In this document: positions 55,887 to 64,000 of the stretch, piece by piece
Position numbering within the stretch: position 1 is the first letter of the stretch
Layout: the number at the start of each line of letters is the position of its first letter
Source: Rhododendron vialii
Taxonomy: Eukaryota; Streptophyta; Magnoliopsida; Ericales; Ericaceae
Direction: 5' to 3'
DNA length: 64,000 nt
Assembly: GCF_030253575.1 (NCBI RefSeq)
Contig: NC_080562.1
Span: 41,269,852 to 41,333,851 of the forward strand
Notes under the pieces: generated by a model
Told to the model about the DNA's origin: nothing
What the model saw: only the letters and a program-made list of their open reading frames with translations
Databases searched by the model: none
Position numbers and translations under genes: made by a program

Positions 55887-56506
55887 TCTTACATGGAGTT
55901 TTGGGTCTCACGGATAGGATTATGTGTGACTTAACGACTGTGACTTTCAATCTTGATAGTTGATTGTAAATGATGGGGGCATGTTTTTCGTCTCACGGAT
56001 AGAATTATGTGCGAAAGATTATACCAAGACAATGAAACCATGAGGCAGAGATTGTGAATCTCTGTGATACGTTTAGCCTTGGTATCAGCTGTTGCACATG
56101 CAAAGGCTATATTGGCTTCGGATCTTGTTCGCTCCTGTTTTACAACTAGGGTGGTCCTTATGCCCTGGGCGACACACATGCATTACATCTACCACTGTCA
56201 ATAGTGCGGTGCCCATCAGGCCAACCTAGTGATAGTATTATTTGACTCTGCAAACCATGAATTTGCGAACCATGCAAGCTGAGGTCTAAGGTCATGTTCC
56301 CAGCCGAAGTGTTGTTTATGTTGGGGTTTCTCGGCCGGAGCCATGCCTTCAGAGCAAACACCACCCCCGAACACACTGATTTCATTTATGTATGCCTTGG
56401 TAATACTAATATTTACATGTATCCCACCCTTTGTTTTGAACACCTAATTCAATTAGTTCTGAATACCCAACGCCAACGGTCAACAAAAATCGGAGGACAC
56501 CACTAG

Positions 56507-56545
<39 letters not shown>

Positions 56546-57104
56546 GGAACCAAATGGGATGATAAGTTTCATTTTATTAAGCACGTTATTTTTTTTTACC
56601 ATGTGAAGTATCGTGTACATCCCTCCTTGGCTTCCTAAAGGAGAATTGAATTTGTCCGTACGTGTAAGGGATAAAGCCAGCGAATTATCAAGAATGCCCT
56701 GGTGTGTCTATGAGGTTGGATTGTTTTGTTCAGGGAGTTTTGGTCATTCTTCAGGCAATCAGTGGTGGCTCCCGCAGATTGGGGTGTCTAGATTGAGGTT
56801 AATTTTTTTTTTACTTTTATGGGTTTTCAAACTTTTCATGTTTTCCTTCCATATCCTTTTTTTCATTCTTTGGTTTACGGTTTGGGTTTTGGTGTGGGGA
56901 TGATTTGGAGGAGAGCCTTGCATTAGGGGTACTGGATAATTTGGAGTGAAATCATCACCAATGCATAATCGTAATTACCATCATTGTATTCCATATTTTG
57001 CATTGGTAATTAGTTAATATTGTAGTAGAACTACTGTAACTGTTCCAAATTTCACTTTACATTTGCTTAATTTTACCACGCAAATCCAACCACAACAGTC
57101 CACA
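55887..57104. other. unit 3 spacer, first part
   Basis: Direct counterpart of unit 1 (38918-39180, 40060-40330, 41690-41790) followed by a (CT)16 tract at 56511-56542. A T-rich stretch follows without recognisable genes. Confidence 0.55.
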
Positions 57105-57318
57105 AAAAATGATCAGGAAAGTCTTGATTTAAGCAGTTTTTTATTGAACTGTTCAATGAAAACTGCTCTGATCAAGTCATTTCCAGTCATTTTTTGCCGA
57201 TTTCTCGTGGGTACTTTTAAAATCACATTCTGATCACTTTAAGCAGCTTAGATCATCGAAATTTGATCGAAAAAGCGAGACCCGCACGGTAAAACCGTAC
57301 GGAATTCCTCACTGGATA
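57105..57318. mobile_element. partial fold-back element (family of 29634 and 30105)
   Basis: Shares AAAATGATC.GGAAAG.CTTGATTT.AGCAGTTTTT, AACTGTTCAATGAAAACTGCT and TTTCTCGTGGGTAC.TTTAAAATCACATTCTGATCACTTT with the fold-back elements near 30 kb. The left arm is missing, so it is a truncated copy. Confidence 0.7.
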
Positions 57319-58462
57319 AAGACTGTTAATATGAATATTATTTATCAATCAAAACATTGCTCAATAATGACTAATACGACGCGGCATCTCACCATATAGC
57401 AACAAAGGCTAATACACGACACTATATCAAACACGGAGTTGGTGGGATGTCACTGGTAATCAACATCAGGGGTTTTTTAAACATCACAAGAAACAAACAA
57501 ATGGGAAAAACTTCTAAAAGTTGTAAGATTTGGCATTACTAGCTGTAAATGGATTAGGATTAGTATGACTCCCCAAAATATCTGGTGATCTGATGGTTTG
57601 CAGTGTACAAACTTCCTCTGTTTTCAAGAGAGTTTTATAGACTTTGAACATGTACAAAGATATTTGTAGACACTATGTTTTGTAAATGACTCGCTCCGCC
57701 TTATAAGGCCTATTATGGTGGTTGTGATTTAAACTTCGCAAAAATCCCTACACGCGATCTCTGCACTATAATTCGTTGCTATATTTGAAAAAATATCAAC
57801 CACACTCAACATATTGTTCAATTTTGACATGCTCCCACAAAATAGTGCATCATTACATTGTTCCTATTAATCTATCAAATAATTTCTGCATGATGCTTTA
57901 AGTTTCGCGTGTTGTTTTCACAGTTGGTATAAACAACGCATTCCTCAGTTTGTTAATGTTGTACGCGTCGGCATCTCACTAGTGCATTTAAAAGCCATTT
58001 GATATGATGCTATCATGAGATAATTTGCAAATGTGAAAATTCTCAAGAATTGCAATACTTTTTTTATATTTGAATGTCTTTTGTCTGAATGCTGCACTCT
58101 ATGTATTTTGTAGATGTATGCTGCACTCTATGTATTTGTAGATGTCTTGTATGTGGAAATCTTAAAAAAAATTGTAAATCTCAGGTTTCTTAATGACCTC
58201 CCTAACTAAAATTCTTAGAGCCGCTCCACTGCTTCTAGCGGAAGGAACAGCATGCCAGGGGATTGTTGACCCACTTATCATCCACACGAGACTGACATAA
58301 AATAACACATACTTATGATATAAATGACACAGACAGTCCACACGACAATAGTATCGCACGTAAATCAAGCGCATATCTCGAGAGTTATTACTGTTAGACT
58401 GCCACCTGTGGTTAGTTTTTCGTATACACGCAATCATACTAGTGCTGTAAACTTTCCTATTA
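57319..58462. other. unit 3 spacer, middle part
   Basis: 58000-58340 corresponds to 43150-43440 of unit 1 (GATATGATGCTATCATGAGATAATTTG, GAGCCGC..., CATCCACACGAGACTG). The segment 57320-57960 has no counterpart elsewhere in the window and no recognisable frame. Confidence 0.5.
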
Positions 58463-58856
58463 GAGCATCTCCTACTCATACTCTATATCTCTATTTGAAA
58501 GTATTAAAGTATTCCAACACATCCTCTCAACTCTCCTCCATTTGAGAGTATTAGATTTTGATCCTCTATATTTAGAGGGTAAGAGAAAATATAGAGGATC
58601 ATCTTCATAACACTATGCACCTTTTTAAAAGACATTTTTGTTCTTATAAGCTTTTCTTATTAAATTTTTATACCAACCATATTCTTATGAGAGTATAAAA
58701 AAAGGTTTTTTTTTTTTTTCATAAAGTGATTTTAGAGGGAAAAATAGAGGATTTGTGATTGGAGTAAATAGGAATAGTGATTTTCTCTAAAATCACTTTA
58801 TGAATAAAATAAAGTATTTTGATACTCTCAAATAGAGTATTGGATTGGAGATGCTC
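58463..58856. mobile_element. PIF/Harbinger-type MITE with TTA duplication
   Basis: A 394-bp element with ends GAGCATCTCC and GGAGATGCTC, flanked by TTA (58460-58462 and 58857-58859). The interior is rich in inverted segments such as AAAATCACTTTATGAA / CATAAAGTGATTTT. A GAGCATCTCC-type end with a TTA duplication is common in plant Tourist-like MITEs. Confidence 0.85.
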
Positions 58857-58927
58857 TTACTAGAGATGCGTCTCTTTTTTAACCAGAATGTCTATTGACA
58901 CATACTTTTCATACACTGATTATTATT

Positions 58928-59199
58928 TTGGGTCTACTATAAATCCAACACAAATGATTCGAGCCGCTCATTAAATGTAAAATATTTGTTCAAGGGTCTC
59001 CGCAAAAAATCAGCTCAATCCGATACCTATAGACTCTCGATCCAATCATTTAACTTTTCATTATCCTGAAATCTGAATGAAAAATTAGATGATTGGATCG
59101 AGCCTTTATATGTATCGGATTGAGTTGATTTTTCGTTTGGACACTCGAAAAAATATTTTACATTTAATGAACGGCTTGAATTGTTTATGTAGGACCCGT
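58928..59199. mobile_element. fold-back element, TTGGATCGAG family
   Basis: The left arm (GGGTCTACTATAAATCC, CGAGCCGCTCATTAAATGTAAAATATTT, AAAAAATCAGCTCAATCCGATAC) pairs with the right arm (GTATCGGATTGAGTTGATTTTTCG, AAATATTTTACATTTAATGAACGGCTTG, AGGACCC). There is a short loop and no coding sequence. It interrupts unit 3. Confidence 0.75.
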
Positions 59200-59611
59200 A
59201 GTGGGCCGTACATTAAAATCTGTGCACGATTTATGCACAAAAATCTGTGTTGATACCACATCTCTTTTTTAACTTTTTGACATGGTGTTAATACCCTGGG
59301 GGACATGTGACCTAGAGCTAGCTGTTTCAAATTGACCGAAGCTACCTGTCTACTCAATGCTATTTTTTGTTTTTGTTTCTTTTTTTGAAACTTGTTTCCT
59401 ATAGAGAAAAATTCATATTAGCATCTGAATTTTCGCGCAAATTACACATAGACATCTGATCTTAACGAAATATCACATAAACACCTAATGTCTTAAAGAA
59501 CTCATTAATTAAACCCCTACCGTCAATCTCCGTCAAAAAACGAACGAAAAATATGTTTCTCTCTAATTTTGTTACCTACACTGTCTTTTCTTCACAAATT
59601 TTACATATTTT

Positions 59612-60075
59612 TTTTTTGCAAGGCCTATTTTTGGGTCTTACACAGATTATCTGATCCATTGATTAAGTCAATACTCCCTCCGTCCCTTTTTAAGTGTCCT
59701 GCTTCGTAATTTCAACTTATTAAAAAGACATCATCATTATACCTTTCACATCAACTTTTTCCTCCACTTTTTCTACTTACCCATCATCATTACACTTTTA
59801 TTCACTTACTTTTTTAAAAAAAATCTACTTTTAAGGATAAAATAGACAATACACCAACTTTTACCCACTAACTTTACAAAATGGACACTTATTAAGGGAC
59901 AGCCCAAAATGGAATACTGGACTCTAAAAAAGGGACGGAGGGAGTAATATTTTTTTGAGAACCCTTGCAGAAAATCAGTTTCATCTGATAAATGTAAGTG
60001 TATGATCCAATCATACAAGTTTTTATTCAGAATTTTGAATTAAAATTCTACATGAAAAGTTGTAAGATCAGTTCA
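59612..60075. mobile_element. decayed fold-back element hosting a Stowaway MITE
   Basis: The left part (AAGGCCTATTTTTGGGTCTTACACAGATTATCTGATCC) and the part after the inner MITE (AGAACCCTTGCAGAAAATCAGTTTCATCTGATAAATGTAAGTGTATGATCC) are collinear with the left half of the fold-back element at 60244-60552. The Stowaway element therefore landed inside this older copy. The right arm is incomplete. Confidence 0.6.
59674..59944. mobile_element. Stowaway MITE with TA duplication
   Basis: A 271-bp element with ends CTCCCTCCGTCCCTTTTTAAG and its inverse (AAAAAAGGGACGGAGGGAG), flanked by TA on both sides (59672-59673, 59945-59946). These are the classic Stowaway (Tc1/mariner) ends. Confidence 0.97.
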
Positions 60076-60243
60076 CTTTTGGGTCGATCCTCACAAAAAA
60101 AAAATGTAATACAAATCTTTTCTTCTGTATTATCATTTTTCTTTTTTATATCCCGTATAGTGCTGAGTTGTTTTTTTTAATTTACTTTTCGTCGGAGCAA
60201 CTAACACTACCCAGTATACCCACACAGATTAGTATTACATAGA

Positions 60244-60552
60244 TTTTTGTGGGGCCTACTTTTGGGTCCCTAAAAATGATCTGATCATTTCAATAGTTTT
60301 AAAATATTTTTTGTGTGACCTTGTAAAAAAATTAGCTTAACGGGTTAAATATAAGTGTTTGATCCTATCTTATAACTTTTTATTCAGAATTTTAATCCAG
60401 AATTCTAAATGAAAAATTGTACGATTGGATCATACACTTACATTTATTTGATGGAGTTATTTTTTACAAGGTCGCTTGAAAAAAATATTTTAAAATTAGT
60501 GAACAGATCGGATAATTTGTATGAGACCCAAAAAATGGATCCCACAAAAAAG
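60244..60552. mobile_element. fold-back element, second of the 58.9 kb family
   Basis: The left arm TTTTGTGGGGCC...TTTTGGGTCCC pairs with the right arm GAGACCC...GGATCCCACAAAA. Inside, TGATCTGATCATTT / AACAGATCGGATAA and AGTGTTTGATCC / GGATCATACACTT also pair. No coding content. Confidence 0.75.
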
Positions 60553-61560
60553 TTGTGCAAAATTTGTTAAAAAAATCATTATGGGTAGCAAAATTGGAGA
60601 GAGAAATATGTTTTCCGTTAGTTTTAGGACGGAAGTTAACGGTAGGGGTCTAATTGATGAGTTTTTTTAATACGTCAGATGTTTATGTGATGTTTTATTA
60701 CGATCAAATGTTCATGTGTAATTTGCGTGAAAGATCAGATGCTAATTTGAAATTTTCCCTTTCCTATAAGGTCAAGGTTCGTCGGTCGACTCGGTCCCGA
60801 AATCTAGCTACAACTATTACTATCAATTATGTCAATTCCCAAAATGGAAAGGGGAAACGAAACGAAACGAATTGGGTTAGTTCACCAACTTTGGCCACGA
60901 CAGATCGAGGACAAGTGAACGTCCAAATGAATGGACGTACATTTGCACAGTTTGCGGAAAATTGTACTAGTCTTTACTATTGGCCCCGTTGAGTTTGGAT
61001 TTGAAGAAGGTTTCTGAAAGTAATGAGTGAAAAGAGAAAGAAATTTATTAAAGACCGTGTCTAGAAATTTCGAGACTCTAAAACGAACAGGGCACCGTCC
61101 CTCAAAACTCAAATCGAATAGGGAAGTGATACCATATGTTAGTGGTGTGAGTTGGTGGCATGGCGAGTAACATGCTAGTAGTTATTTTTCCTACCTCTAT
61201 ATTTTATAAGGAAAACAACAACTTTCCACTATGCGCATCCTAAGGTGAAATTTTCTCTCTACCATATGATCTTGAGTTCAGATGTTGCTCGATTTTTGAT
61301 GGAGTTATGGTGGCGGACTGTCCTCCTCCGAACAGTGGTTAACTCGCAAGAGCACCAAGTGGTAAAAACCCTAATCCAATCAATTAGTCACAACTGAACA
61401 TGGATTTGGACGTTTTCAAAAATCTAAACCTTTCCAGCAAATTGGTGCTCCAAATAGACCTCTACCTAAGTTTTCAAAGACAACACAGATTGAGTCCCTC
61501 AAGCCACTGCATTTTACACTCACCCCCCTACCTCACTCCCATATATACCTCCTCTATCTG
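60553..61560. other. unit 3 spacer and relic promoter
   Basis: 60740-60980 corresponds to 43490-43720 and 51660-51730 of the other units. 61140-61560 is the counterpart of the At4g22030-like gene promoters. A GGCCCCGTT...AACGAACAGGGC segment (60984-61094) may be another small MITE. No gene. Confidence 0.5.
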
Positions 61561-61760
61561 TATATAAACCTCCATTAGTTAGTCCCCAGAAAGCTCACTT
61601 CTATACTCCAGCCCAAAAAGCATATATAGAATCAACACTGGAAGAGAGAGAACGGGGAGGTGTTTGAAACAGAAGTGGCTCTTAAGCTCGATCGGACGAA
61701 GTTTATCGGAGCTCAAAAATCTTGCAGAAGAGTTTGCAAGCTTACTCTTTTGACACTCTT
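61561..61760 (+). pseudogene. At4g22030-like copy 3, internally deleted relic
   Basis: It keeps the TATA box (TATATAAA at 61561) and the 5' leader to CCAGCCCAAAAAG. It then jumps directly to the C-terminal coding part (AGAATCAACACTGGAAGAGAGAG...GTGGCTCTTAAGCT...CTCAAAAATCTTGC) and the 3' end (AGAGTTTGCAAGC...CTCTTTTGA). About 1.1 kb of coding sequence including the start codon is missing. It cannot encode the protein. Confidence 0.9.
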
Positions 61761-62029
61761 AAATACAATACTCTTTGAACGAGCATCAGTTGCGCATGCT
61801 GTATAACAGCTTAAACTGGAAGTTTTGTTTTGTCAAGAGATCTCTCTCTGGGCACATTATTTGGTTTGGTTTTTTAATTTTCATTTTGGATTCTGTTAGT
61901 CCAGTTCTGTGTTTTCAGGTTTTTGGTGTGATTTGCCAGTATGTTATTCATGGTACTTGATCGTAGTTTGTCTACAAATATTTTGGCATATTGTTCGTAT
62001 TCCACGTGAAGTTCTTAAGATTCGACCCA
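61761..62029. other. 3' flank of relic copy 3
   Basis: Begins with GAGCATCAGTTGCGCATGCTGTATAACAG, the inverse of 48087-48115. It continues with T-rich sequence without a gene. Confidence 0.5.
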
Positions 62030-62385
62030 TTCGGACAAATAAGTCACAGTGGCTTATTTTTTGTCCTTATTCAAAATTTTTTCGTATCACTTGGCTTATT
62101 GTCATTTTTTTGGAGACTATTGCATCCTCACGACAAGAGGAATCTAAAAAGTAAAAAAATTTGACCGAAATCCAATTTTTTTTAAATAAAGACGAAAAAA
62201 TTGGCTTATTGATTTACTTTCGTCTTTATTCAAAAAAAATTGGATTTCGGTAAAAAAATTTTACTTTTTAGATTCTTCTTGTCGTGAGGATGCAATAATC
62301 CCCAAAAAAATGACAATAAGACAAGTAATACGAAAAAAAATTGAATAAGAACAAAAAATAAGCCATTTTGGCTTATTTGTCTGAA
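62030..62385. mobile_element. long-arm fold-back element
   Basis: Near-perfect palindrome of 356 bases: TCGGACAAATAAG at the left against CTTATTTGTCTGA at the right, with inner arms CCTCACGACAAGAGGAATCTAAAAAGTAAAA / TTTTACTTTTTAGATTC...CTTGTCGTGAGG and AAATAAAGACGAAA / TTTCGTCTTTATT around a short loop. The flanks CGACCCAT and ACACCCAT agree at 6 of 8 bases, suggesting a hAT-type duplication. Confidence 0.8.
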
Positions 62386-62487
62386 CACCCATTTGATGTA
62401 GAGCTCTAGAGAGATGCATAAAAACATTTGCCAAATGGATCTTGTTGGAATGGGTTTTTTTTTTATATTTTTTATCATCGTTGGAAT

Positions 62488-63701
62488 TAGGGGTGTGAAA
62501 TGGGCGGATTTTGGTCAAATTGGATAAGTTGTAACTGAGTTGGGTCTCTAATGGGTCATTTAGACCCATTAATTATGAGTTTAATTACACATACCCAACC
62601 CGACTCATTTATTTAAAATCAAACCGGACCGGCCCATCAACCCAATTACATACTATATGCTAAAATTTAAAACGACTAAAATACCAATGTTCACTAAAAT
62701 GACGATATTACCCCTATAAATCTAAATGATTAAAATACTCTTGTAAAATTAGTGTACTTTCCTTCCACAAAAATGATCAAAAAAGTATTTTGGTGCATTT
62801 TTCCATTTTCGGGTTCTTTCAAATACTCCTACTTGTTGACAAATAATTTTACTTTTTTTTTCCTTCTTTTTTTGTTTATCTTAGATAAAAATATAAAATT
62901 CAGATATACCAATAGTATTTTTATAAAGCACACGAAAAAAAATTCATTATTATTTTCACTGGACATTAGAAATAGTCCAAATAGGAATCTTTAAATGCGA
63001 ACCCAATGTGTGCATAAACTTCATGGATTGTGATTTTGATCCATTAAGTTAAAAAAAAAAACAGGGGGAGATTCAAGAGTGGTCAAATATTGTATCCAGC
63101 TAAAAAAAATTCCAAAGAATTCGCAGTGGCCGGTTAGCAAAATCGTGATACTCTTCGGATAACAAAGCACATAATTCTATCGATATTCTCTTCCTCGCAA
63201 ACGACTTCGTCGAGGTCCCCTCCCCAAAAAAAAATCTAGTAACCGGACTAGTGTGTTGAGAAAATCGGTGAAAAGACCGTGTCGAAGTCCCTTCTGATCT
63301 TCTTACTTGAGTGATTCGTTTCGAGCGAGAGAAGTTGTAAAAGCATAAATTTTTTATCGAAACTAATATGTGCTGAGCATAATTTACTTGAGTGTCTCTC
63401 TCCTCTTTCTTTGTGCCGAGCTTACCATGATACCATCACTGACGACGATTACTGGACAAAATGCAGAATGGAGTAACACGGAACCGTTGTTTCTGTAGCA
63501 GCCGGAGTCAGAGACCTACTAATGGGTTATTTCCATGACTTATTGGGTCATTTTAGTTGACCCAATTAATACCCAATTAATAAATGAGTTAGATGGGTTA
63601 AACCCATTCTGACCCAACTAATAAATGGGCCAGGTTGGGTCTTTTTTTTAGTGGATAAATTTGTGTTAATTAATGGGTTCGGATTTAATTTATCATCCCT
63701 A
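62488..63701. mobile_element. hAT-type non-autonomous element with 8-bp target-site duplication
   Basis: A 1214-bp element with ends TAGGGGTG and CATCCCTA, flanked by the perfect 8-bp repeat GTTGGAAT (62480-62487 and 63702-63709). Subterminal regions carry many ATGGGTC / GACCCAT motifs. No transposase frame is visible inside. Confidence 0.9.
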
Positions 63702-64000
63702 GTTGGAATGGTTTGAATGACCATAGGTCGCGTTTACAATGTCAGTGCCATCAAATTACGAGGGAGTCTACGAGCCAAAAAACATACAGGAGAGGAGGAA
63801 TTGAGGTTAAGAACGAATGGAAATTAAGACGATGAGGGAAAAACCAGACTCTTCGCTTTCGGCTCGATCTAAATCATCTAAAGCTTGGAAGTTGTAACTA
63901 CAAGGCCTCAAAGCACATGACGACATCTCAATAATAATCAAAAGAGCTACAAAAATTATTAAATGTCACAACATAATCTGATTATATCACGTCATTCAAA
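63702..64000. other. start of a further repeat unit at the window edge
   Basis: 63817-63850 matches the inverse of 48000-48030, and 63862-64000 matches 54800-54955. The second block is the segment that leads into the spacer before E2 exon fragment C, so another unit probably continues past the window. Confidence 0.6.

Overview
Nuclear DNA of a flowering plant, probably a eudicot. The grounds are one gene with 14 exons and plant-type introns, secreted glycine-rich protein genes, and a dense load of plant transposons (hAT, Mutator, CACTA, PIF/Harbinger and Stowaway MITEs, TRIM and solo LTRs) among AT-rich spacers and long (GA)n, (CT)n and (TA)n microsatellites. The species cannot be read from the sequence.

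Region 1, about 2-29 kb, is a cluster of four glycine-rich protein (GRP) genes on the + strand. All start with a very similar signal peptide containing the motif ALxCTTI. GRP1 (7.7 kb) and GRP2 (20.6 kb) lie in two copies of one segmental duplication (about 5.29-11.24 kb and 16.57-25.43 kb). GRP1 is split by an LTR-like insertion. GRP2 has a one-base shift in a G run and has lost the stop codon found in GRP1. GRP3 (13.6 kb, 80 residues) and GRP4 (27.6 kb, 397 residues) are intact. GRP4 contains a 102-bp (34-residue) in-frame tandem repeat with an alternating two-unit pattern. The second duplication copy took at least five later insertions (MULE MITE, hAT, Tourist-like MITE, an ORF-bearing insert, a CACTA element), and the first copy shows the matching sites unoccupied.

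Region 2, about 29-32.5 kb, is a direct duplication of an intergenic block. One copy holds two fold-back elements embedded in long (TA)n tracts.

Region 3, 32.9-38.5 kb, is a complete mitochondrial 2-oxoglutarate dehydrogenase E2 gene (dihydrolipoyl succinyltransferase). It has 14 coding exons and encodes 473 residues. One intron appears to be GC-AG and begins directly after the lipoyl-lysine codon.

Region 4, about 37.4-64 kb, is a mosaic of three copies of one unit: 3' end of the E2 gene, spacer, then a gene of the family annotated in plants as 'probable F-box protein At4g22030'. Unit 1 is forward with an intact gene (45358-46617, +). Unit 2 is inverted with an intact gene (48149-49420, -) and a broken E2 3' end (53.6-54.1 kb). 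Unit 3 is forward and keeps only an E2 exon fragment with a stop (55.8 kb) and a promoter plus C-terminal remnant of the gene (61.6 kb). A TRIM element, a solo LTR, hAT elements and several MITEs distinguish the units. Only seven loci look like genes in the ordinary sense (four GRP, one E2, two At4g22030-like), and two of the GRP genes are damaged. The rest is repeats and their relics.
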